Below, in pieces: positions 17,517 to 25,156 of a DNA stretch of 60,403 nucleotides (positions are counted from its first letter, which is position 1; the number at the start of each line of letters is the position of its first letter). A model generated the notes under the pieces. The model had not been told where the DNA came from, did not search any database, and worked only from the letters and a program-made list of their open reading frames with translations. The stretch spans positions 1 to 60,403 of the forward strand of contig JAFQRY010000005.1 in NCBI GenBank assembly GCA_017409845.1. The letters are read 5' to 3'. The position numbers and the translations under genes were made by a program. Source of the DNA: Clostridia bacterium. GTDB taxonomy: Bacteria; Bacillota; Clostridia; Oscillospirales; Acutalibacteraceae.

Positions 17517-17855
17517 TTATTCAACAACCATATATCCCATCGGGAATGGCTCTACCTCGGGTGAATCCGTCAAAGTTTTGAGCACGAGATAAAATGTGAA
17601 ATCCATCGGCTTTTTGCCGTTTCTCGTCATCCAGTCACTCAGGTGATAGCTGCTTTTGAGCAACGAAATCAAATCTCCGTTTTCGTCCGAAAATGACTGA
17701 GTGTGAATGTAATCAAAATCAGGCAGGGGATAAACAGAAGCATAGTCGTCAATGCTTTCGCCGTGCGGAAGGGTCATGCCGATATCGTTTTTCATTCTCC
17801 ATCGGAGAAACCTTATTTTGAATTCGGCTTCGCTGAGAATTTCTGAATCTGTCAT
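17517..17855 (-). CDS. Conserved hypothetical protein (112 aa)
   Basis: The start ATG overlaps the stop of the upstream phosphotransferase gene (ATGA), so it is translationally coupled to it. The protein is acidic and soluble, with aromatic-rich segments (FDYIHTQSF, MDFTFYLVLK). I do not recognise a family. It is the third and last gene of a minus-strand operon with a CBM9-like protein and a sugar-kinase-like protein. Confidence 0.7.
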   Translation of the reverse strand: MTDSEILSEAEFKIRFLRWRMKNDIGMTLPHGESIDDYASVYPLPDFDYIHTQSFSDENGDLISLLKSSYHLSDWMTRNGKKPMDFTFYLVLKTLTDSPEVEPFPMGYMVVE

Positions 17856-18979
17856 TTTTCTATTCCGAGCTCACGGCAGCATTCCGCAACAACTTCCTGC
17901 ATCTGAGCCATTTTCTTTTCCATATCCGCAACAAGGGCAAACTGGGTGCGGCTTCTGACAAGGTTATGCTCGGGATAGGCTGTTTTGAAATAAACGTCAC
18001 CGTTGATGTAGTCGCCGAGAAAACGCATTCCGCATTCAAGGGTCATAAGCTTTGAAGAGAATGCAAGCTGATTGATTTCTTCTTTGGTAAGGCTTTCGCC
18101 TGCGGCGGAAAGATAGCCGTAAGCATATGCCTTGAAATATTCGAGGCTGAGAGAAACCTTTGAAACATCCTTTTCGTCCTCTGCGGCTGTGTTTGCACCG
18201 AAACGGATGCTGTCGCCGAAATCATAGAGCGAAAGTCCGGGCATAACGGTGTCAAGGTCAACAACACAGATGCCTTCGCCTGTTTCGTTGTCAAACATAA
18301 CGTTGTTGAGCTTTGTGTCGTTATGAGTAACTCTCAGAGGAAGCTTTCCTTCGGCAACAAGGTCGAGGAGCACGGAGCAATCCTTTTCACGGGCAAGCAC
18401 AAATTCGGTTTCTTCCCTGCAAAGCTCTGCTCTGCCCGAAAGATTATCGGTAACTGCCTTTTTGAAGTCGGCAAATCTTGAAACCGTGTTGTGGAAATTG
18501 GGGATTGTTTCCGTCAGGGAGTCAATGGGATAATCCGCAAGCATATTCTGGAATTTTCCGAATGCCTTTGCCGCCTTGCAGAAGGTTTCTGCACAGTCAA
18601 CACTCTGGCAGGAATGGGTGTCATAAATAAAGTTGTAGCATCTCCAGCATCTGCCCTCGCCGTCAAGATAATAGGGCTTGCCGTCTGCGGTGGGGATAAC
18701 GGTGAGGCATTCTCTTTTGATGTCGCCGCCGTTTTCGGTAACCTTGTTTTTGAGGAAAGCTGTAACACCCATAACATTTTTCATAAGACCGTCATAATCC
18801 TTGAAAACATAGGTGTTGATTTCCTGAACAAGATATCTGTTGAGAGTGCCGTCTGCATCACGGAAATCGAATTTATAGGTGTTGTTGATGTGTCCGTCGT
18901 GAAGCTGAGTTGAGCTTTCAAATTCGCCCTCGAAGCTGAATGCACCGAGAAGCTCTTTTATATTGCTGAGATTATCCAT
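17852..18979 (-). CDS. APH-fold phosphotransferase, N-acetylhexosamine 1-kinase-like
   Basis: 375 residues from ATG 18979; an ATG three codons earlier sits too close to AAAGG. Choline/aminoglycoside-kinase fold: RVTHNDTKLNNVMFD (Brenner box, catalytic Asp), VVDLDTVMPG (metal-binding Asp) and YDFGDSIRFGAN. The LDTVMPG..DFGD run resembles NahK-type kinases, which make N-acetylhexosamine 1-phosphate for mucin or milk glycan salvage. Five bases separate it from the upstream CBM9-like gene. Sugar kinase is more likely than antibiotic resistance given the neighbours. Confidence 0.82.
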   Translation of the reverse strand: MDNLSNIKELLGAFSFEGEFESSTQLHDGHINNTYKFDFRDADGTLNRYLVQEINTYVFKDYDGLMKNVMGVTAFLKNKVTENGGDIKRECLTVIPTADGKPYYLDGEGRCWRCYNFIYDTHSCQSVDCAETFCKAAKAFGKFQNMLADYPIDSLTETIPNFHNTVSRFADFKKAVTDNLSGRAELCREETEFVLAREKDCSVLLDLVAEGKLPLRVTHNDTKLNNVMFDNETGEGICVVDLDTVMPGLSLYDFGDSIRFGANTAAEDEKDVSKVSLSLEYFKAYAYGYLSAAGESLTKEEINQLAFSSKLMTLECGMRFLGDYINGDVYFKTAYPEHNLVRSRTQFALVADMEKKMAQMQEVVAECCRELGIEK

Positions 18980-18984
18980 TGTAA

Positions 18985-19605
18985 TCATGCCTTTCTGAAT
19001 ATGATATCACCGAAAAATTCGGGTCTGTGGAAGTCGGGATTTTCGGTTCTGACGGGGAAATGCGAGCCGTAATGCGGAAGCTTTGTGCTGTCGCCGCATT
19101 TATAGAAATTGCCTTTTATTGTTGTTTCACAAACGGAAAAATCCGTCTGATAGAGTTCTGAAATGAATTTTTCGGAGAGAACGATTTCGTATCCCCATGC
19201 TTTTTTGCCGTCTTCTTCAATTGCCATGGGATGAATGACGGGCTCAAGAGAGGTCAGCTCTTTGATAAAAACTCTGTCATTGCGGCAGGTGCCGATCTGC
19301 GAAAGATAAACGCCCTTGGGATTGACCTCAAAATTAATGTAGCGGTCATCGCCTGCAACGGGCATAAGAAAAAGCTCAAGGCAGCTGTCGGTGTAAACAG
19401 GGTCATCACGCTTTGTGCATTCGCAGCGGATGTCCTCCTCAAACGACCATAAAAGAGCGTGGATTCCTTTGCCCTCAACCGCAAACATTGAAGCATAGCT
19501 TTCGGGCTTGCAGCCGTTGACATCCCACATGAATGAGTCAATCGCCGCAACCGGAAAATCCTTTGCCTCTGCGGCTGAGCTGAATATCGGAGCAATGTAT
19601 TCCAG
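18985..19605 (-). CDS. CBM9/DOMON-like carbohydrate-binding protein with probable CTG start
   Basis: The first in-frame ATG is at 19530, but the frame is open upstream, coding LEYIAPIFSSAAEAKDFPVA, and GGAGGG lies exactly six bases before a CTG at 19603-19605. No ATG, GTG or TTG fits, so I place the start at the CTG (206 residues). The body matches the family 9 carbohydrate-binding-like fold (WDVNGCKPESYASMFAV, SCLELFLMPV, YINFEVNPKGVYLSQIG, GYEIVLSEKFI). There is no signal peptide. It is the first gene of a three-gene operon with a sugar-kinase-like protein. If the CTG is wrong, the protein starts at 19530 without a ribosome site. Confidence 0.72.
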   Translation of the reverse strand: MEYIAPIFSSAAEAKDFPVAAIDSFMWDVNGCKPESYASMFAVEGKGIHALLWSFEEDIRCECTKRDDPVYTDSCLELFLMPVAGDDRYINFEVNPKGVYLSQIGTCRNDRVFIKELTSLEPVIHPMAIEEDGKKAWGYEIVLSEKFISELYQTDFSVCETTIKGNFYKCGDSTKLPHYGSHFPVRTENPDFHRPEFFGDIIFRKA

Positions 19606-19667
19606 AATTATCCCTCCGTGATTTCATTATTAGATTATTATACATTAATACAAAAGAATAGTCAATA

Positions 19668-19700
19668 AATAAAAACGGGTACGGCAAAACCGTACCCGTT
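19668..19700 (-). terminator. Rho-independent terminator of ackA
   Basis: AACGGGTACGG (19674-19684) pairs with CCGTACCCGTT (19690-19700). On the minus strand the stem runs into TTTTTATTTATT. Confidence 0.88.
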
Positions 19701-19712
19701 AATTTTATATGA

Positions 19713-20918
19713 TTACATAGCCTCAACGATAGCCTTTGTATCTCTTGCGATAACAAGCTCTTCGTTAGTGGGAAGAACATAAACCTTAACCTTTGAATTT
19801 GCGGTTGAGATTTCGCCTTCCTTGCCTCTTCTCATGATTTCGTTTGCTTCTGCATCAAGCTCAACGCCGAGGTAGCCGAGGTTGTTACATACATCTGCAC
19901 GAAGGTCAATTGTGTTTTCACCGATACCGCCTGTGAATACGATAGCGTCAACACCGTTCATGGCTGCAACATAGCTGCCGATGAGCTTGCGTACCTGATA
20001 CTTCTGGATGCTTCTTGCGAGGTGTGCTCTTTCGTTGCCGTTTGCTTCTGCAGCGGAAACGTCTCTGTCGTCACTGCCTACGCCCGAAATGCCGAGAACG
20101 CCCGACTGCTTGTTGAGGATTGTGTCGGTTTCTGCGGGAGTCCAGCCTTCCTTCTGCTGAAGGTAGGTGATAACCGAGGGGTCAACCGCACCGCAGCGTG
20201 TGCCCATGATGAAGCCGTCAAGCGGAGTAAGACCCATGCTGGTGTCGATGCACTTGCCGCCCTTGACAGCGGTGATTGATGAACCGTTGCCGAGATGGCA
20301 GGTAACAATCTTGAGGTCTTCGATATTCTTGCCCATAACCTCTGCACATCTTGCGCTTACAAAGCGGTGTGATGTGCCGTGGAAGCCGTAGCGGCGAACC
20401 TGATACTTCTCATAATATTCATAGGGGATGGGGAAAATATATGCTTCGGGGGGCATTGTTGAATGGAATGCGTTATCAAAAACAACAACCTGGGGAAGCT
20501 CTGCACCGAAAACGTCGATACATGCTCTGATACCCTGAATGTGTGCGGGATTGTGGAGGGGAGCAAGGTCGCAAAGGCTTTCGATGCCTTCAATAACCTT
20601 TTCCGTAACAAGGGTGCTTTCCTTGAAAAGAGCACCGCCCTGAACGATTCTGTGACCGATAGCGGAAATTTCGCTCAGGTCGTCAATAACCTTTGATGCA
20701 CCTTCGGTAAGAGCCTTTTTAACCTGAAGGAAAGCTTCGGTGTGGTTTGCCATGAAAACGGGAGTTTCAAATTTTTCGCCGTTTGCAGAACCGCCGATAA
20801 AGCTTGTTTCGTTACCGATTTTTTCACAGTTGCCTTTTGCGAGAACAGTTTCGTTTTCCATATCAAAAAGCTGATACTTGAGCGATGAACTGCCGCAGTT
20901 AATAACAAGAATTTTCAT
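19713..20918 (-). CDS. ackA: Acetate kinase
   Basis: 401 residues from ATG 20918, behind AGGAGTG; the open frame upstream of this is not conserved. Family marks: MKILVINCGSSSLKYQ, GHRIVQGG, FDNAFHSTMP, RRYGFHGTSH, TCHLGNGSS, GLTPLDGFIMGTR and FTGGIGEN. It makes ATP from acetyl phosphate in the last step of fermentative acetate formation. pta is not adjacent. It is divergent from tmcAL, whose product also handles acetate. Confidence 0.97.
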   Translation of the reverse strand: MKILVINCGSSSLKYQLFDMENETVLAKGNCEKIGNETSFIGGSANGEKFETPVFMANHTEAFLQVKKALTEGASKVIDDLSEISAIGHRIVQGGALFKESTLVTEKVIEGIESLCDLAPLHNPAHIQGIRACIDVFGAELPQVVVFDNAFHSTMPPEAYIFPIPYEYYEKYQVRRYGFHGTSHRFVSARCAEVMGKNIEDLKIVTCHLGNGSSITAVKGGKCIDTSMGLTPLDGFIMGTRCGAVDPSVITYLQQKEGWTPAETDTILNKQSGVLGISGVGSDDRDVSAAEANGNERAHLARSIQKYQVRKLIGSYVAAMNGVDAIVFTGGIGENTIDLRADVCNNLGYLGVELDAEANEIMRRGKEGEISTANSKVKVYVLPTNEELVIARDTKAIVEAM

Positions 20919-20970
20919 TTTAACACTCCTAATAGTGATTATTTGCTTGATTTTAGTCCTACAAATGTAT

Positions 20971-20999
20971 ATTATATACCTATCGGATAATTTTTTCAA
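20971..20999 (-). promoter_or_regulatory. Sigma-A promoter of ackA
   Basis: On the minus strand: TTGAAA (20994-20999), 17-base spacer, TATAAT (20971-20976). Confidence 0.8.
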
Positions 21000-21020
21000 G
21001 TATTATTTAAGGAGAAGACG

Positions 21021-22190
21021 ATGAAGGTTGCAGGCATTATAGCTGAATATAATCCGTTTCACTCGGGGCATGCGTATCTTGCACAAAAAGCAAAAGAAAA
21101 CGGTGCGACCCATGTTGTTGCAGTTATGAGCGGAAGCTTCGTGCAGAGAGGTGCACCTGCTGCCTTTGAGCATTCCGTGAGAACAAAGGCGGCTCTTATG
21201 AACGGAATTGATCTTGTTTTGCAGCTGCCTGCGGTTTATGCCGTTTCCCCCGCACAGAGCTTTGCAAGGGCAGGTGCGGAAATATTTGACGGCACGGGCT
21301 TTGTTGATGAGCTTGTTTTCGGCAGCGAATGCGGAGATATTGCAAAAATCGTTTCGGCTGCTGATGCTCTTGAAAATGACAGCCTGAAGCCTCTGCTTGA
21401 CGAAGAGCTGAAAAAGGGTCTTTCCTTTGCTGCTGCAAGGGAAAACGCCCTCAGAAAAATCAGCCCCGACAGTGCCGATATAATCAAAAGCCCGAATAAT
21501 ATTCTCGGCGTTGAGTATGTGTCTGCTTTGAAAAAGCTGAAAAGCAGGATAATTCCCGTCACCTTCGGCAGGGTCGGTGCGGAGCACGATTCCCATGACA
21601 CCGAAGAAAATATTGCTTCCGCTTCTTATATCAGAGAGCTTCTGAAGGGCGGAGAGTGGAAAAATTTCGTTCCTGAAAACACGGTTGAGCTATATGAAAA
21701 AGCTGATATCGCAGACATAAAAAATATAGAAAATGCAATCCTTTATAAGATACGCACCGCCGATGCTGCAGACCTTTCAAATGCACCCGATATCAGCGAG
21801 GGAATTGAAAACAGAATTATCTCTGCGGCAAAAGAAGCAAAAAGTCTTTCAGAGCTTTATTCTTTCGCAAAAACCAAAAGATATTCACACGCAAGAATAA
21901 GAAGAATAATTCTGAATTATTTTCTCGGAATTACGGCGGAGGATTTATCCCTGCCCGTGCCGTATATAAGAGTTACGGGCTTTAGCGAAAAAGGTGCGGA
22001 GCTTATCAGAATGGCAAAGGGAACCGCATCCCTGCCCGTTATCACGAAAGCGGCGGATATTGCTTCTCTCGGCGAAAACGCACAGCGTATTTTTGCTCTC
22101 GAATGCACCGCAGGGGATGTTTTTGCACTTTGCTTTGATGATATCCGACCATGCGGAGAAGAAAAGAAATTCAGACCGGTAATATTATAA
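21021..22190 (+). CDS. tmcAL: tRNA(Met) cytidine acetate ligase (YlbM family)
   Basis: 389 residues, AAGGAG upstream. The N-terminal nucleotidyltransferase fold has GIIAEYNPFHSGHAYL (HxGH ATP site), AVMSGSFVQRG and FGSECGD; later SPNNILGVEY and RIRRIILN are typical. The family activates acetate with ATP and acetylates C34 of elongator tRNA(Met). The divergent neighbour acetate kinase sets cellular acetyl phosphate and acetate, so the pairing is functionally sensible and common in Firmicutes. Confidence 0.93.
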   Translation: MKVAGIIAEYNPFHSGHAYLAQKAKENGATHVVAVMSGSFVQRGAPAAFEHSVRTKAALMNGIDLVLQLPAVYAVSPAQSFARAGAEIFDGTGFVDELVFGSECGDIAKIVSAADALENDSLKPLLDEELKKGLSFAAARENALRKISPDSADIIKSPNNILGVEYVSALKKLKSRIIPVTFGRVGAEHDSHDTEENIASASYIRELLKGGEWKNFVPENTVELYEKADIADIKNIENAILYKIRTADAADLSNAPDISEGIENRIISAAKEAKSLSELYSFAKTKRYSHARIRRIILNYFLGITAEDLSLPVPYIRVTGFSEKGAELIRMAKGTASLPVITKAADIASLGENAQRIFALECTAGDVFALCFDDIRPCGEEKKFRPVIL

Positions 22191-22198
22191 ACAAAAAA

Positions 22199-22230
22199 CG
22201 ACGGACAAGCTTGATGCTGTCCGCCGTTTT
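22199..22230. terminator. Bidirectional terminator
   Basis: CGACGGACAAGC pairs imperfectly with GCTGTCCGCCG, followed by TTTTT on + and by TTTTTT on -, between two convergent genes. Confidence 0.75.
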
Positions 22231-22238
22231 TCAGTATC

Positions 22239-22733
22239 TCAGAATTCTTCAACAAGCATGGGCTCCGAGTAGCCGTTATATGCTGCGATATAGCTGTCTG
22301 CTTCTTTCTTTGTTATGTATGACTGATAAAGCGTGATGAGGCAGGGAAGAACGGGAACGTAGAGAGAAGCCATCATAAATGCAACGCCGCCCATTACACA
22401 GAAAATGAGGTCAACGGGGAAAATGGGGATGAGGAACCATGTGATTTTGCAGCACTTGCCGAAATACTTAAGATAGCTGATGTTTGTGCAGATGAGCATT
22501 GCGGCAATGCCGATAACAACAAGCCAGCCGAGAATATCTTCTGCAGTCGTACCTTCAACACCTGAGCCGTAAATGAGCCATGCGATTGAGGTTACGAGGG
22601 ATATTGCTCCGCAGATGAGCTTGAATCTGATTTTCTTGCCTTCTTTTTCGGCAACCTGCTTTGCCTGGTTGAGGCTTACGAATTCAGCACCCTTTTCGAA
22701 CATTGTTTCCTTGGTTTTTGTTTTCTTTGACAT
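22239..22733 (-). CDS. Four-span membrane protein under an ECF promoter
   Basis: 164 residues, AAAGGAG upstream. A charged N-terminal 35 residues is followed by four hydrophobic helices (about 37-55, 66-85, 93-112, 115-138) and an acidic tail. No family is recognised. Its upstream region carries an ECF promoter nearly identical to that of the sigma-factor operon at 27009, so it is the best candidate for a regulon member of that sigma factor. Confidence 0.75.
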   Translation of the reverse strand: MSKKTKTKETMFEKGAEFVSLNQAKQVAEKEGKKIRFKLICGAISLVTSIAWLIYGSGVEGTTAEDILGWLVVIGIAAMLICTNISYLKYFGKCCKITWFLIPIFPVDLIFCVMGGVAFMMASLYVPVLPCLITLYQSYITKKEADSYIAAYNGYSEPMLVEEF

Positions 22734-22799
22734 AATCTTTTTCTCCTTTAATGAGTAATTTTTTGCAAGGATTCAATCTCTTCCTTGCCTTTTCACCCA

Positions 22800-22827
22800 T
22801 TAGACGAGGGAGTTTTGATTTCGGTTC
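22800..22827 (-). promoter_or_regulatory. ECF-sigma promoter (regulon copy)
   Basis: On the minus strand: GAACC (22823-22827), 16-base spacer, CGTCTAA (22800-22806). The flanks AATGAACCGA and CGTCTAA(T/C)GGGTGAAA match the promoter at 27030-27057. Confidence 0.85.
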
Positions 22828-22886
22828 ATTATTTTTTAAAAAAATTTTTTCGATGAAAAATGAATAATGAAAAAATAAATGTTTGT

Positions 22887-22915
22887 GCGTAGGGCGGGAT
22901 GCCCACATCCCGCCG
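22887..22915. repeat. REP-like palindrome
   Basis: GTAGGGCGGGATG followed by CCCACATCCCGCC; the same core is found at 15733-15758 (inverted) and 60186-60211. Confidence 0.8.
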
Positions 22916-22957
22916 TTTTTAACGAAAAATCCATGGATGAAATATGAATCGGTTTGC

Positions 22958-22990
22958 AAAAAACCACGCCCCGACTGCGGTCGGGGCGTG
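22958..22990 (-). terminator. Rho-independent terminator of BspA-like gene
   Basis: CACGCCCCGAC/GTCGGGGCGTG stem (22965-22990), running into GGTTTTTTGC on the minus strand. Confidence 0.85.
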
Positions 22991-23003
22991 ATTCAAGATT
23001 ATA

Positions 23004-25136
23004 TCAATACCAAAGGAAACCGAGGAGGAGAATTCTGATAATCCATTGCCACCATGCATATGAAACGGTGACATCGAATGAAGTTGTTGCACCTTCATAT
23101 TCAACGGTAACGGTCTGAGTGCCTGCTTTTGTGTTGTCAAAGCCTGTAACCTTCATTTTTGAGATGTCGGTTACGGTTTCTGTTGTACCGTCGGAATATG
23201 TAACGGTGAGTGCAAGACCCGAAAGGTCAAGATTTTCGATTCTGTAGGTGTATGATGCTTTTGCGGGGGCAGAAGCGATTGCGATTGATGAAACGGTTTT
23301 TATATTTCCTTTATAATTTATCACCAAAGCAAAGGGACTGAAATTGTCTGCCCATATATAAACATATCCGTTCTTTACTTCAATATTACCGTTTCCTTCT
23401 ATGAAAAATTCCGGTTTATTGTTGTCTGATCTGTTGTGAATCACCATAAAAAGCTTGGGGTTGGCTTTTTCGTACTCTTTCGGGATCGGGAAACCGATTT
23501 TTACCTTTTTACCGTTTGCAGGCTGAATTTCACCAATGCGATTTTGACTGTCATCAACGGAATAGAATTTTATCTCATAGAAAAATATATCATCGCTTTC
23601 ATTTGCATATCCTCTGAAAGCTTCTTTGTAATCATCCTTTGATTTGGTTATAACCTCAAAATCTATATTTCCGTCATAATCAAAACAACCGTTTTCGTAG
23701 GAATAGGTTATGTTTGTTGCGGTGTCTGTTCCTTTTACGGATTCATCTGTTTCAAGATCTTCGCCGTCATGACCCGTGCAGACCTTGAAATCAATTCTGT
23801 TGTTTTCTGCATACGTTTTTGCATAGCAATCCTCTGTTGTTGAACAGATATAAGCCGTTGTTTGTTCAAAAGCATACTCGCCGATTGATGTTACGTTTGA
23901 ATTAATATGAACATATTCAAGAGCGGCACAAGAAAAGAATGCACCGTAGCCGATGCTTGTTACACTGTCAGGGATTTCATATTCTGTTTTTGTGCTGCCG
24001 GCAGGGTATTGAATTAATTCTGTTTTATCTTTATTAAACAATGCACCGTATTCGTCGATTGAATATGACGGGTTTGCCGTATCAACAGTTATGCTTGTGA
24101 GCGAGGGGCATTCGGAGAATGCACCGATTCCGATGCTTGTTACGCTGTTAGGGATTGTTACGCTTGTGAGAGAGGAACATACACAGAATGCATAACTCTC
24201 AATGGTTGTTATGCTTTCGGGGATTGTTACGTTGGAGAGAGAAACACATTCAGAGAACGCACCGACTCCGATACTTGTTACAGTAGCAGGTATTGTTATA
24301 CTTTCCAGAGAAGCACAACCATAGAATGTAGTGGATTCTATGCTTGTTATACCATCAGGGATTGTTATATTTGTGAGATAAATGCAACGATAGAATGCAC
24401 CATAGTTAATGCTTGTTATACTGCCAGGAATATCATAACTTGTTCTTTTGTTGCCGGCAGGATATTGAATCAACTCTGTTTTATCTTTATTGAACAATAC
24501 GCCGTATTCATCGCTTGAATATATCTCGTTTTCCGAATCAACCATTATATTTGCAAGTGATGTTAAATAGCCTGAAAATGCACTGTTATCAATGCTTGTT
24601 ACGCTGTCGGGGATTGTTACGCTTGTAAGCGAGGAACAGTCAGAGAACGCACCGACTCCAATGCTTGTTACGCTGTCAGGAATATCATAACTTGTTCTTT
24701 TGTTGCCGACAGGATATTGAATCAACTCCGTTTTATCTTTATTAAACAACGCACCGTATTCGTCGCTTGAATATGCCGTGTTTTCCGAATCAACAGTTAT
24801 GTTTGTGATTGAGGGGCACTCGCTAAACGAAAATTTTCCGATGCTTGTTACACCGCTTCCGATAGTTGCCGTTTTAATAATGGAACGGTAATTATACCAT
24901 GGAGTTGAAAACGTGTTAGTCCAATTTGTCATATCACCCGTACCGCTTATAACAAGCTCACCGTTTTCGGGGTTAAGTGTCCACGTGAGATTTTCACCGC
25001 AGGTGCCTGAATATGCTGCTTCTTCGGCGTTTGCGGTAATTGCCAAAGAATTATCTTTTGTGAGCTGAGCCATGGGGATATATGACAAGGTCATAATTGC
25101 AATAAGTAATATTGAAATTGTACGCTTTAATTTCAT
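23004..25136 (-). CDS. BspA-type leucine-rich-repeat surface protein with Ig-like domain
   Basis: 710 residues, GAAAGGAAG upstream. A signal peptide is followed by a start module (GTCGENLTWTLNPENGELVISGTG) common in LRR_5 proteins. About ten LRR_5 repeats follow (SLTSVTIPDSVTSI, IGVGAFSEC), in which a YSSDEYGALFNKDKTELIQYP block recurs three times. Then come a beta-rich region with DYKEAFRGYAN, a bacterial Ig-like domain (ALTVTYSDGTTETVTD) and a C-terminal tail WWQWIIRILLLGFLWY. Exported, likely host- or substrate-facing. It is 20 bases after the sigma gene, so part of the ECF operon. The aromatic tail recalls a membrane anchor rather than an LPxTG signal. Confidence 0.85.
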   Translation of the reverse strand: MKLKRTISILLIAIMTLSYIPMAQLTKDNSLAITANAEEAAYSGTCGENLTWTLNPENGELVISGTGDMTNWTNTFSTPWYNYRSIIKTATIGSGVTSIGKFSFSECPSITNITVDSENTAYSSDEYGALFNKDKTELIQYPVGNKRTSYDIPDSVTSIGVGAFSDCSSLTSVTIPDSVTSIDNSAFSGYLTSLANIMVDSENEIYSSDEYGVLFNKDKTELIQYPAGNKRTSYDIPGSITSINYGAFYRCIYLTNITIPDGITSIESTTFYGCASLESITIPATVTSIGVGAFSECVSLSNVTIPESITTIESYAFCVCSSLTSVTIPNSVTSIGIGAFSECPSLTSITVDTANPSYSIDEYGALFNKDKTELIQYPAGSTKTEYEIPDSVTSIGYGAFFSCAALEYVHINSNVTSIGEYAFEQTTAYICSTTEDCYAKTYAENNRIDFKVCTGHDGEDLETDESVKGTDTATNITYSYENGCFDYDGNIDFEVITKSKDDYKEAFRGYANESDDIFFYEIKFYSVDDSQNRIGEIQPANGKKVKIGFPIPKEYEKANPKLFMVIHNRSDNNKPEFFIEGNGNIEVKNGYVYIWADNFSPFALVINYKGNIKTVSSIAIASAPAKASYTYRIENLDLSGLALTVTYSDGTTETVTDISKMKVTGFDNTKAGTQTVTVEYEGATTSFDVTVSYAWWQWIIRILLLGFLWY

Positions 25137-25156
25137 TGTTTTTTCTTCCTTTCATG

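Noticed and set aside
17852-18979. Aminoglycoside-resistance phosphotransferase
   Set aside because: The fold is shared, but motifs and the carbohydrate-binding neighbour fit a sugar kinase of NahK type better.
24000-24800. Near-identical blocks of about 120 bases as insertion-type repeats
   Set aside because: They encode successive leucine-rich-repeat units in frame within one protein.
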